Below the pieces are notes generated by a model, which had not been told where the DNA came from, searched no databases, and worked only from the letters and a program-made list of their open reading frames with translations. A stretch of DNA of 64,000 bases from Stomoxys calcitrans (Eukaryota; Arthropoda; Insecta; Diptera; Muscidae), in the NCBI RefSeq assembly GCF_963082655.1, contig NC_081554.1, positions 190,133,437-190,197,436 of the forward strand, given 5' to 3'. Positions 42,479 to 53,399 of the stretch are shown here, piece after piece (positions within the stretch are counted from its first letter, which is position 1; each line of letters opens with the position of its first letter). A program made the translations under genes and the position numbers.

Positions 42479-43565
42479 ATGGATACGTCCCTGATCAGAG
42501 CAGCAAATCGCATCTCGTGGAAGCATTTCTGCGAACTGGTCGATAGCGTTAATGACGCCGCTACGGTGAAAATTTTTCTGTCAAAATCCCATGTGCGAAC
42601 TGAAAAGTTAATAGGTGGAGTTAGAACAGTGGCAAAGAAGGACATGTTCCGGCTTTTAATGGAAACGCATCACGGAGACACCGAAATAATATGGTTGATC
42701 TAAGGCTTATCATTACGGAATTAATGGTTAGGGAAGCCTTGAGAAGCTTCAAACCATCTAAGAATTCAGGACCTGATGACATATTTTCAGCGTTACTACA
42801 CAAGCAGGCCGACTATCTGGCCTCATGTCTGGCCATTATTTTCACATCCTGTTTAGGACTTGCATATGCCCCGAAAGCATGGCAGAAGGCAAGGTTGATA
42901 TTTATACCTAAGCCCTGCAAGGCAAGCTATGCAACACCAAAGGCCTACAGACCTATAAACCTTGCGTCCTTTTTACTCTAAGACATGGAGTGTATTGTGG
43001 ATACCATGATAAAGAGAAGTAGGGGGCATCCAGCGAACTGCTGGAATACAAACAGCATGCCTATGTCAAGGGATGGTTGGTGAAAAATGCCCAGCCCGAG
43101 GTCGTGCATAAAATAGAAGACTCCTTCAATGCTAAGACGTTAACATTGGCATATGCCCCGAAAGCATGGCAGGAGGCAAGGTTGGTATTTATACTCAAGC
43201 CCTGCAAGGCAAGCTATGCAACACCAAAGGCCTACAGACCTATAAACCTTGCGTCCTTTCTACTCGAAGCCATGGAATGTAATGTGGATACCATGAAAAA
43301 GAGAAATAGATAGCATCCAGCGAACTGCTCGAATACAAACAGCATGCCTATGTCAAGGGAAGGTTGGTGGAAACTGCCATGCACGAGATTGTGCATAAAA
43401 AAGAAGACTCCTTCAATGCTAAGACGTTAACATTGGCGGTATGCATTGAAATCGAGGGGACTTTTAACAATGTGCGGACCGACACATTTGTCCAATCCTT
43501 AGAGCAGTACCAGGTGGACGGGATGGGACCGGGTTGTGATGGCAAATATAAAAAAAATAACTAAG
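42479..43565 (+). pseudogene. Non-LTR retrotransposon fragment: pre-RT and RT fingers/palm
   Basis: Reads RAANRISWKHFCELVDSVND and VREALRSFKPSKNSGPDDI. Then APKAWQKARLIFIPKPCKAS and YRPINLASFLL (RT motifs 1-2), YKQHAYVKG, and AVCIEIEGTFNNVRTDT (motif A with its Asp changed to Glu in EIEG). It stops before GTPQGG and YADD. A 287-base segment is tandemly duplicated. Frameshifts separate the pieces. Confidence 0.8.
42862..43435 (+). repeat. 287-base tandem duplication in the RT fragment
   Basis: GCATATGCCCCGAAAGCATG occurs at 42862 and 43149. Both units run through AGACCTATAAACCTTGCGTC and AGCGAACTGCT to GCTAAGACGTTAACATTGG. Differences are few, so the duplication looks younger than the element. 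Confidence 0.88.
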
Positions 43566-43882
43566 AAATTAATTAATGTACATCCGACCTGATGGACCTG
43601 AAAGACTTGAAACTCGGGCAGCGGCTTTATAACTTTAAAAAAAAAAATATTTTTTTTTCCGAAAAATTCAAAAATGTGCACAAGATGATGCACATTTGCT
43701 CATAATTCGAAAAAAATCATCTGCTTTAAACATGCACTGTTGGGTTGATCGAAAAATTAAGTTTTGATTAGTTTGTACAATTTTGCTTTATTCTGGATAT
43801 TTGACTTGTCAATCATGAAAAAATGGCTTGACACAAATGTTTTGTCGGCCATTTAGAGGACACCCTTGTATAATCTAATACC
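43566..43882. other. Unassigned spacer
   Basis: Contains A/T runs and TGTTGGGTTGATCGAAAAAT at 43739, possibly the end of another transposon. No partner end was found. Confidence 0.35.
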
Positions 43883-44129
43883 TAAGTAACATGATACGGG
43901 ATGACTATGAGCACCACACGGGCTGGAACTTTGAGCTCCGACTTGTGTGGTGCCCATCGTTATCACAGGAAGCTTAGCTGAAAGCTACCTGGCGTCCACA
44001 GGTTGCGGATGGTGGAAAGCTCCGTTTTTATGCGGAGTAGCTGCAAATGCGGCCGCGGGCAGTCAGCTATTTTCGAGAGGAGAATCTTAGTGAGGAGTCA
44101 GGTGGCACTGGCTCTTAATTCAATACTGA

Positions 44130-44801
44130 GTGCAAGTGATACTCGAGATGACAAGGCGAGTTATTGGCTCCTTCAAAAAACCAATGGCCAACATCAGCGT
44201 CTGTTCCCAGGTTAGTGGCGAATTTGGCCGCGGATTTGTGGTTAGTCGGAGACTGAAACACCTTGTCTGGAACTTTACTCCGGTGGATGAGAGGCTAGCC
44301 ACAATCCGCATAAAAGCCAAATTCTTCAACATCAGCCTTATTTGTGCCCATGCCCCGACGGAAGACAAAGACGAGCAGATCAAGGATATTTTCTACGAGC
44401 GCCTAGAGAGAGAATATGACCGCTGCCCCGCCCATGATATTAAAATAGTTCTGGGAGATTTTAATGCGAAAATAGGGAAGGAAGACATTTTTGGTCTAAC
44501 AGTCGGAAAGTTTAGCCTCCACGAGATAACGTCCAGTAATGGGCTGAGGCTGATAGATTTCGCCTTGGCAAAAAACATGGTAGTTAGAAGCACCAGATTT
44601 CAACATAAAAATATTCACAAAGCCACATGGCTGTCACCCGATCATAACACGAGAAACCAAATTGATCACATTGTGATAGATGGAAGGCATTCATCCAGCG
44701 TGTTAGATGTACGATCGATCCGTGGAGCGAATATAGATTCGGATCATTACCTTGTGACAGCAAAGGTTCGCACCCGTTTGAACATGGCGAGGAAAGTATG
44801 A
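44130..44801 (+). pseudogene. RTE endonuclease domain, N-terminally deleted
   Basis: From about 44205 the reading GEFGRGFVVSRRLKHLVWNF through LGDFNAKIGKED (about 44450), NQIDHIVIDGR and DSDHYLVTAKV (about 44735) is the APE-type endonuclease that nicks target DNA. The first third, which carries the N-terminal catalytic Asn and Glu motifs, is missing. The frame runs directly from untranslated sequence into GEFGRG, so a deletion is inferred. Confidence 0.85.
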
Positions 44802-45257
44802 TCTGACACTGCACGAAAGCTGGACATTGAAAAGCTGCAGACACAACAAATGGCAGCGGCATACTCCACTCGACTGACCCAATTGTTTCATGAAAGCACT
44901 CCTGGTTCCGATGATATAATAGCATAGTGGCAAACTATTGCCCACTCCATGGAAAATGCAGCGATATCCGTACTTGGGTACCGGAAGCCTCCTCCAAAAA
45001 ACCCATGGTACGAGGTACGACTAAGAGTGTCGAGATGCTACTAAAGCCAAGAATGCGGAATATAGAGCAACCCTGCAATCAGTAGCAACGCGCTAGTGAT
45101 TTCTCAGGTATCGGGAGAAAAGGAGAGAGGAGAAACGTCTATTCCGCAGAAAGACAAAGGAAATGGAAAGACGTGAGTGCGAGCGAATTGAGATGTACAG
45201 GAGTCAGAATGAAGTCCGGAAATTCTACCAAAGAATTAAACACCAAACCGATGGCTT

Positions 45258-46920
45258 TTGTGCAGGCACATCCTCCTGGTAACAGACACAGACAACATGC
45301 TGAGGATATGGAAAGAACATTTTACCCAACTGCTAGTGTCTGATGTTGGTGGCGAAGAGGATTCCGCAGAACCAATCCCTGATGATGGTATAGAATGTTT
45401 ACCTCCTAGTCAGAATGAGGTCCAAGTAGCAGTAACCCGACTAAAGAACAACAAGGCAGCAGGAGCCGACGGATTACCCTCTGAACTATTTAAGACCGGA
45501 GGCGACACGTCGATAAGGCGCATGCATCAGCTTATCTGCGCAATCTGGCTAGAAGAACGCATACCCGATGATTGGAACCTCAGCATACTATGTCCCGTAC
45601 ACAAGAATGGAGACAAAATGGAATGTGCCAACTACAGAGGAATAAGTCTCCTCCCCATCGCATACAAGATACTCTCGAGCGTACTGTGTGAAAGATTAAA
45701 ACCTAAAGTCAATGAGATAATTGGGCCCTATCAATGCGGCTTTAGACCAGGTAAATCCACCCTAGACCAAATATTTACATTGCGCCAAATCCTGGAAAAG
45801 ACCCGAGAAGGACAAATTAACACCTACCATCTCTTTGTTGACTACTAAGCCGCCTTCGACACTCCTTTACGTTCAAAGGTATTTTAAGCCATGTCTGAGT
45901 TTGGTATCCCTGCAAAATTAATAAGACTCTGCAGGATGACACTTGCTGATACGCATTCCTCAGTAAGAATAGGAAAGAATCTCTCCGAACTATTTAATAC
46001 CAAACAAGGTTTCAGACAAGGAGACAGCTTATCGTGTGATCTCTTTAATATCCCGCTGGAGAAGATTATACGAAATGCAGATGTGAATTGCTATTACACA
46101 CTAATCACAAGAGAACACATGCTACTCGCCTATGCCGACGACATCGATATCATAGGTCGGTCAGCGGAAGTAGTAACTGCAGCCTTTGAAAGAATCGAAA
46201 GAGAGTCAGTGAAAATGGGTCTGGCAATAAATAAAGATAAGACGAAATGGATGGTTTCAACTCCCGAAAAGCCTTGCACAACCGAGCAGATAAAGAATAT
46301 GGAGAAAGTTGGGAACCACAACTTTGAGATAGTCAGTAAATTTATCTAGCTTGGCACCGCCGTAACCGAAACAAATAAAACCAGTATTGAAATAAAGCGA
46401 AGAATAATACGGACAGACGGATGCTACTTTGGACTAAGTAAGCAGTTTAGAAACAAGGCCACCTCTCGACAGACGAAGACTACACTTTACAAGACACTGA
46501 TACTACCTGTGATGTAATATGGTTCTGAAGCATGGGTACTTGTGAAAGCAGATGAGGCAGAGCTTGGAGTATTTGAGAGAAAGATTCTTCGTAAAATATA
46601 TGGACCAGTTTGCGTTAAGGGAGAATATAGGCAACGTATGAACCACGAACTGTTTGACGACGATAGCATGACCTAGCCAACGACTGCGTTGGCTAGGTCA
46701 TGTTGTCAGAATGGATGGAGAAGCTCCAGCAAAGAAGTCTTTTGAAGGCAAACACGGCGGTACCCGCAAACCTGGAAGACCAAAAGCCCTATGGAAAGAT
46801 CAAGTTGTGGGAGACACCTCGAAACTTGGTGTCAGAGATTTTAGAATGAGTGCAGAAGATGGAGGCGCTTGGAACGCTATTCTACATTCGGCTAGTGGAA
46901 CAAATATTCTGTCATAGCCA
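45258..46920 (+). pseudogene. RTE reverse transcriptase, interrupted by stops
   Basis: RT motifs in order: LKNNKAAGADGLPSELFK (45440-45500), ANYRGISLLPIAYKILSS (about 45625-45680), YQCGFRPGKSTLDQIF (45730-45780), FVDYXAAFDT (45833-45860) with an in-frame TAA at 45846-45848 beside the catalytic Asp, TKQGFRQGDSLSCDLFN (46000-46050), LAYADDIDIIG (46125-46160), and a tail with GGTRKPGRPKALWKDQV (46760-46810). Further stops at 46348 and 46516. A dead copy, but readable end to end. Confidence 0.88.
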
Positions 46921-46948
46921 ATTAAAGTAAAATAAGTAACATGACACG

Positions 46949-48307
46949 ATGCCTGAGTTTTTGTATAAATTAAGTTTTAGCTTAGCTTTGCAAACCTTAT
47001 GACGAATGTACTACAAAATTGCAAAAACTAATTCTCGTCCTGTGCTTTAAAGCTTATTATCTGTGGTTAAATCAATTCAATGCAATGCATTTCCTTAAAT
47101 ATCATTAAGACACATGTGCATTGGCATTTTCGGCTTTGATCCATTTGATTATAACATTCAATCATATCGTTATGCAACATCAACAAAAAAAAAAAAAAAT
47201 GCTATGTATTCTTTTCCCATTCTCCCCTAGCACCACGATGTTATCATTTTAATGGTCCACCATGGTGTTTGCAAGTTTTTCTGACTTTCCTTTTTAAGGC
47301 AATTGTGCTACGGTTATTTGTGTTTCGGTTTTTTTTTTTGGGGGTATTTCGATTTAATAAAACAAGCCTTTGGCCATTCGCCACACGTATTAGAAGGCTG
47401 CTGTTGCTGTTTTGTTTTTGGGTTTACTTTACCAAACTATTAAAACACCTAAAAAAGCCTCCTTTACACCAGCGCCCAGTCTTTTGTGCAGTTTTATGAA
47501 TGAAACTGAAACACATAAAAAGTTCATAGACATATCAATAAATAGAGATTTTGGTTTTCCGGCAGCTCCCAGATACATTTAAATTATAGTTTTATATGCG
47601 CATAAATTTCAAAGCTTGCAGAAAAAAAGATTTCAAAAAAACTTTAAAGATTTTTATCTAATTGCCAAGATTATAAGCGTATAGTAAAATGTCATGATGT
47701 ATGATTCAGAATTGTATTTGGGGAGTAGTAGCTGAAAGGATATCGGAGAAAAACAAAAACCATGAATATTTTAGAGGCAAATAAATTGAAAATAATTCTA
47801 TTGCCATTTAAGACTACCACTGAGATGGAAACTAAGAAACAAGAGACCATTGACCATTAATTATTGAGCCATTGAGATATTGGCTTACTTCAAAATCATC
47901 TGTCTCTGCTTGCATATCGTAGTCTAAATGTGGAGCAATTCTTTAAGGTTTGTTGCTTAAGTCTTTTGTTTGATCAACAGCAAATTCTTCAAAGTTTGTT
48001 TCTTAAGTCTTTTTCATTAATTAAAACAATTGAAATTGTATTGAAATGAATTTATTACATCTCAATACAATATTTCATTCATGTTATGCTTCATTACTTG
48101 CTCCGCTCCCCTGCTCCAATGGCTTTGTGGCTTCTTGGATGACAATGGTAGCCCGTCTTGAACAAGTGGTGGATTACTGCATCATACCTTAAGATGCCGT
48201 TGTTTTCTGTATTGTGTTTTTGGGCAGCCTATACCCTGCTGTTGTTTCCATTTCTGCAAATAAAGTTTTTTTTTTTGCAATGCGATAGCAAAACATATTT
48301 TCTTATA
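46949..48307. other. Non-coding DNA with two motif copies
   Basis: No gene or transposon recognised. Motif copies on the minus strand at 47945-47971 and 47991-48017, about 46 bases apart. Confidence 0.5.
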
Positions 48308-48524
48308 TTAGGTTGCCCAAAAAGTAATTGCGGATTTTTCATATAGTCGGCGTTGACAAATTTTTTCACAGCTTGTGACTCTGTCAGTTATCAGCTGTTA
48401 CTTTTAGCTTGCTTTAGAAAAAATATGTAAAAAAAGTATATTTGATTAAAGTTCATTCTAAGTTGTATTAAAAATGCATTTACTTTCTTTTAAAAAATCC
48501 GCAATTACTTTTTGGGCAACCCAA
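48308..48524 (+). mobile_element. mariner-derived MITE 7
   Basis: 217 bases, TA-flanked, plus orientation. About 20 bases (AATTGCATTCTTTCTTCTG) are deleted. The left end is TTAGGTTGCCC. Confidence 0.9.
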
Positions 48525-49136
48525 TAAGTCTTATAATTTTATCCCCATTCCTAGGTTCAGACTGCAGCAGAAATCCAACAAAGCCCCCAGTGGCAATACC
48601 AAAAATGGCAACAAAGACTATAACAACAACAACAACAACAAGGAAAATGTGTCAGCAACATTTGCCTTACATGTCGTTGACAGAATCGTAACAATTAATA
48701 TTATTTACAACATTAAAGTAAGAGTGGTGTCGTTTTGTTTGGTTAGCAACGGGGCTTTTGAGGCTTGCCTATCTGCCCCTTTGTCTGTCTGCTTGGCTAG
48801 ATCTTTAGTTAAGCAAAGACATGACAAAAATGTTGTCTGCCGCTGTGTCAGTGGGCAAAATGTTACAAAACACTGTCTTGAATTGTTGTCTTCCCAAATT
48901 GGAACATCACAAATAGTTTCGAACACCATAAAGTCATAAATTTTAAAAGAATTAAACCAAAAAGGCCAGTTGATGCGTATCGTTGTGTTGCAGACAATTG
49001 AAGACATTTTTAAAATGAAATTAAGTTAACGTTTTATGGCATGCGAAAAATTTTAAACAGAAGCAAGACAATTTGCAAAATTTTAACATTTTCATCAATT
49101 GGCGCAAAATGAAGTTTTTGTTACATATTATACCCA
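48525..49136. other. Non-coding DNA with short CAA run
   Basis: Contains an (AAC)n run of about 24 bases at 48616-48640. Open frames on both strands overlap each other and carry no recognised domain. Confidence 0.4.
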
Positions 49137-49640
49137 GGGAGGCGATTGTAGCGGAGAGGTTAGCATGTCAGCCTATGATGATGAACACTTGGGTTGGAGT
49201 CCTGGTGAGAACATCAGAATAGATTTTCAGCAGTGGTAATCCCCCTTTGGTATGACAGTCGGATTTTTCATATAGTCGGCGCTGACAAATTTTTTCACAG
49301 CTTGTGACTCTGTAATTGCATTCTTTCTTCTGTCAGTTATCAGCTGTTCCTTTTAGCTTGCTTTAGAAAAAAAGTGTAAAAAAAGTTCATTCTAAGTTTT
49401 ATTAAAAATGCATTTACTTTCTTTAAAAAAATCCGCAATTACTTTTTGGGCAACCCAATAAAAATCTTTCCACAAACAGATATCTCACTGCTGCACACCG
49501 TTCGGACTCAGGTATAAAAAGAAGGCCCCTTACTATCAAGCTTAAACTTGAATCGAACAGCACTGATTGATATGTGGGAAGTTTGTTCGTGTTCCTTAAT
49601 GCAATGTTCATGGGCTAATTTGCAAATTTTCATTATATCC
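49137..49640 (+). mobile_element. SINE copy 9, split by a MITE
   Basis: Head at 49137-49257 (GGAGGCGATTGTAGCGGAGA, mutated B-box GGGTTGGAGTCC) and tail at 49459-49640 (CACCGTTCGGACTCAGG, TTGATATGTGGGAAG, CAATGTTCATGGG). MITE 8 sits between the two parts. Confidence 0.82.
49258..49458 (+). mobile_element. mariner-derived MITE 8, left end missing
   Basis: Begins at GGATTTTTCATATAGTCGGC. The 24 terminal bases with TTGGGTTGCCC are gone and no left TA is seen. The right end is intact and followed by TA. Inserted in a SINE. Confidence 0.88.
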
Positions 49641-50252
49641 AGCAACATCCTCAGTACACTGTTAATAGTGGTCATTCACAGAAGTGATGATAATCAACTA
49701 TTGTTCTTTGCAAATGCATCATTTTTAAATTGGGGGTCCTAGCTATGGCTACAACTGGGAAGCTTGTGCTTCGTCCCTTATTGTATATCGATGTTAAATT
49801 TCTTAGTCCATCAATACCAAAGTAGCTTTTTATGATCAACCTGGCAACAGTATTAGATCCTGATCATTGCGGCATTGTCCAAAGGTTCAAAATTGACTGC
49901 ATTGATAATTCAACCTGAATTCTACTGGATTACCGAATGAAAATAGGTGGTATACAACAGGAGGATGTGAAAGACCAAAACATTTATTAGTCGAACCTTA
50001 GCAATTAATCTGTAGTGTTGATGAAAAAGGTATTTGAAATCAGATTCATTAGTTAAGCAAACATTTGTCTTCTATTACGTATCATGAATGATGACTGCTG
50101 CCGATTTTATCACCAGCAAATGCGCGTAGTGGCGCTCTCTTTGAATTTTTAATGAGTGCCCTAAACCCTTTGCGCCACTTTGAGTTTAGAAATCATGATT
50201 TAATTGTAGCGTTTTACCAAGGCGAGCCTTAGAGACGTCCTTTTATGTAATA
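49641..50252. other. Non-coding DNA
   Basis: No gene or known repeat recognised. Confidence 0.4.
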
Positions 50253-50463
50253 TTGGGTTGCCCAAAAAGTAATTGCGGATTTTTTAAAAAAAAGTAAATG
50301 CATTTTCAATAAAACTTAGAATGAACTTTAATCAAATATACTTTTTTTACACTTTTTTTCTAAAGCAAGCTAAAAGTAACAGCTGATAACTGACAGAAGA
50401 AAGAATGCAATTACAGAGTCACAAGCTGTGAAAAAATCCGCAATTACTTTTTGGGCAAACCAA
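50253..50463 (-). mobile_element. mariner-derived MITE 9
   Basis: 211 bases, TA-flanked, minus orientation. About 24 bases (TTTGTCAACGCCGACTATATG region) are deleted. Confidence 0.9.
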
Positions 50464-50754
50464 TAAAATTTTTTAAATTTTCCCACAGACATCCCCTTAA
50501 GGAACGGCAGATGAGTGGAGTCCGACTAAGATTTAGCTGATTGGTCAGGCTTACTTTTTTGTCAAATACGAACAAGAGTCTACAAAACGACACTTCTTCT
50601 TATCGATTTTTCTTATGTGGCTAAATACATCATAAATGTTAGAAAAATTTGCATTTTTCGAATTCACGCTGAATCGAGTTTATGTGATTTCTAACCATAT
50701 TTTGCGATAACAATCATTTATACTGTCTACTAGGGACGTAGCCTAGGGAGCCTA
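50464..50754. other. Spacer with a possible SINE trace
   Basis: CATCCCCTTAAGGAACGGC and GGAGTCCGAC faintly recall the SINE tail. Otherwise unassigned. Confidence 0.3.
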
Positions 50755-51000
50755 GAAGCAAGCAAAAAGGGGTTAAGTTCGGCCGGGCCGAACTTTGGAT
50801 ATCCAACTCCTCGGGTACATATGTAAGCCATCTTTCGGCATAATCCGGTGAAAAAAGCATAATTTAAGCTTCCATAGCAGCTATATCGAAATATGGTCCG
50901 ATTTGGACCAAATTCGGCACGGACATTGAGTGGTCTAATAAGTATTCACTGTTCAATTTTGTAGAACAAAATATTGGTCTTTTTGGTAGATATATCGATT
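50755..51000 (-). repeat. Family A/B end with palindrome
   Basis: AAGGGGTTAAGTTCGGCC and the 15-base palindrome TTCGGCCGGGCCGAA (about 50781-50795), then one or two family B-like units (GGACCAAATTCGGCACGG). Confidence 0.65.
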
Positions 51001-51005
51001 GCCAA

Positions 51006-51724
51006 AAAACCGGGCCCGCTGCGCTGCGCCTTCTTTAACTCTTTAATATCTATTTAGGGTGGGGACACTTCGCCCTGGAAGTGGATATTGAATTCATGCC
51101 ACTGAGCTAAATACAAGAAGAATGTCGAAGGGTCTAACTCAATTCACTGTCCCAAATTTCGGCTAAATCGGACTATAAATGTGCCTTTTATGGCCCCAAA
51201 ACAGAAATTGGAGAGATCGGTTCAAATGGCAGCTATGTCCAAATCTGGACCGATCAAAGCTTAATTCTTGAAATATTTTGAGAGGCTTTAACTAACTTAC
51301 TGTCCCAATTTTCGGTGATATTAGCCAATAAATGCGGAAATATTTACCGACTCAAAAGAAGGTCATTTGGGAGTAAGTAAAACTTCGCACACATCAATAA
51401 GTGCTTTCCGATTCGAGTTAAGTTTATCAATGATAAGGAACCTTTTTTTATAGCCGAGTCCGAAGGGCGTGTCGCAGGGAGAATTTTTTACATGATTATA
51501 CATGGCATTGTATCTCGCAAATGTCGCCACTATTAAGAAGGAAAACCACCGCTTTATATTTTGTCCGATGTTCTCGCCAGGATTCGAACGCAGGCGTTGA
51601 GCGACATCGGCGGACACAAGCTATAGTGGCATAAATTCAATATCCTCATTTAGGGCGAAGTATCCCCAGCCTAAAAAGATATTAAAGAGTTAAAGAAGGC
51701 GCAGCGCAGCGGTCCCGGTTCAGT
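51006..51724. mobile_element. Fold-back structure with 95-base arms
   Basis: The arms 51010-51104 and 51624-51720 are inverted copies (CGCTGCGCTGCGCCTTCTTT, GATATTAAAGAGTTAAAGAAG inverse, ACTTCGCCCT). Each outer end resembles the Helitron-like 3' end (GGGCCCGCTGCGCTGCG / GCAGCGGTCCCGGTTCAG then TTAG-T). The interior holds family B units and a SINE. It could be one fold-back element or two opposed Helitron-like ends. Confidence 0.65.
51370..51622 (-). mobile_element. SINE, diverged, copy 10
   Basis: Minus-strand reading includes GCGTTCGAATCCTGGCGAGAAC (B-box near 51580) and the body inverse of GCCGAGTCCGAAGGGCGTGT and CATCAATAAGTGCTTTCCG. A small internal deletion and decay of the head are present. 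Confidence 0.75.
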
Positions 51725-52984
51725 TAGTTGACGATATTATCAATATATTGACTTCATTAATAAAAATATCTTCTCAAAAACGACATATAAATCAAAACGA
51801 ACCCTTAAATCAATGGATTGCAATCAACCTCAATATTGTTTTCGGTTTATATGATTATTGTGGCACTCGTTGTACTTTCAAAAGATTGTTTGGCGGCGAG
51901 TTTGTTTTATTTTTCTTTTATTGCTTGTGAACATGGTTTATAATTACAATAAAAATTCTTGGCAATCAATGGCGGATCTAAATTAAAATTATTAGCTTTC
52001 TTAGTAAAACCCAGGTAATAAGAGGTTGCTCGAATTGCAACCAGCCAGTCAGCTAGTCGGTCAGTCACAAAACGTAACAAATCACAATGAAATCAAAATG
52101 TGGACAGCAACCAAAGCAACAAACAGGCATACATAGTTAAATGTGAGTAGCAATTAAAACCATAATGTTTGATAATTTGATTTTTCCATCTCAACAATTC
52201 GAAAGGAAATTGTTCAATGGGAAATTAAAAAATATTTGCCAAAATCAACAAAAAAACAAACCAACGAAAAGTTATAAAATCACCAATCTTTCGATTGGGA
52301 TTACGTGTTATCTAATGGCGATTAAAAACTTCTTGTTTTAAGTTGAAATGTTTGAAATGGATTAACCACTCAATTGTCTAGAGAAACGGGAAATGTATAT
52401 TTTTTCAATATCTAAGCCAATTTGATGAGTTAATCTGCGATTTATTATGGGGTATTTAAACATTTCATTTGTTTGGCTCCCCTAATATATTTCTTCAGTT
52501 AATAGTTCTTTAATAGTTTGCTTTCGTTTTGTTTTGAAGTAAAAAGCTTATAAGAGGTTTGTTGTCTAAGTCTTTTGTTTTTGCCAATTACAAAAGAAGT
52601 CTTTTTAAATAAATCACATAACATTTGAATTTCAATAACATTTTTGACATTTTGATGAACACATAACTTTAAGACAAACGTTTTTCAATCGACCTTAGCC
52701 GCTGTGACAATGGGAGTGAGGTACGAGTAGGTTTCATTTATACTATGGAGAAGTATTGCTGCAGACATTCTAGCTATCATAAGCTAAGTTGTGATTGTTC
52801 TGATTTGAGAATTTATAGAGCTTTTAGTAAAAGAACTTTATTGGGCTAATAAGGAAACCTGCATATTTTTTAATCTAAAAATGTGACCAATTAAGTTGAA
52901 CAAACAAAAAAAGTACAAAGAGTTTTGATATTATTAAGGGATGGCAACTTCCGTGTTGTGTAACACGACTGATTGAAATAACTA
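51725..52984. other. Non-coding DNA with one motif copy
   Basis: AT-rich. A CAGCCAGTCAGCTAGTCGGTC run is at about 52040. One motif copy on the minus strand at 52555-52585. No gene recognised. Confidence 0.45.
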
Positions 52985-53200
52985 TTGGGTTGCCCATAAA
53001 GTAATTGCGGATTTTTTTAAAAGAAGGTCAATGCATTTTTAATAAAACTTAGAATGAACTTTAATCAAATATACTTTTTTTACACTTTTTTACTAAAGCA
53101 AACTAAAAGTAACAGCTGATAACTGACAGAAGAAAGAATGCAATTACAGAGTCACAAGCTGTGAAAAAATTTGTCAACGCCGACTTTTTGGGCAACCCAA
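52985..53200 (-). mobile_element. mariner-derived MITE 10
   Basis: 216 bases, TA-flanked, minus orientation. The stretch TATATGAAAAATCCGCAATT before the right end is deleted. Confidence 0.9.
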
Positions 53201-53362
53201 TATAAAACATTTCGATTTAGGGATATAAATCAGTAAGCTTTACAAAATGAAATTTAAGCGACCAAAAATCTGTTGTTTTTACTAGGGTGAGTAGCAATAG
53301 GTGCATTTTTAGCATTTCATCTATTGATTCTGCTTCGTGTTCTGCTAAAAAAAATAAAAAAA

Positions 53363-53399
53363 ACAAGTACAAAGGCGTTAAGTTCGCCTTTGTACTTGT
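53363..53399. repeat. Perfect hairpin: 15-base stem, 7-base loop
   Basis: ACAAGTACAAAGGCG (53363-53377) and its exact inverse CGCCTTTGTACTTGT (53385-53399) around TTAAGTT. It sits at the start of a family B element, where other copies have the TTCGGCCGGGCCGAA palindrome. Confidence 0.9.

Larger units (their letters stand above)
43883..46948 (+). mobile_element. RTE-type non-LTR retrotransposon with target duplication
   Basis: The 16-base sequence TAAGTAACATGATACG (43883-43898) recurs as TAAGTAACATGACACG at 46933-46948, bounding an element of about 3.03 kb. The 5' untranslated part has the self-complementary pair GCACCACACG/TGTGTGGTGC (about 43912-43955) and AGCTACCTGGCGTCCACAGG. Coding order is endonuclease, RT, C-terminal tail. 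The 3' end is AATTAAAGTAAAA. Several stops make it inactive. Confidence 0.85.

Noticed and set aside
48649..49007. Overlapping frames on both strands of about 100 residues
   Set aside because: They are mutually overlapping, with no domain or supporting signals, and are probably chance.
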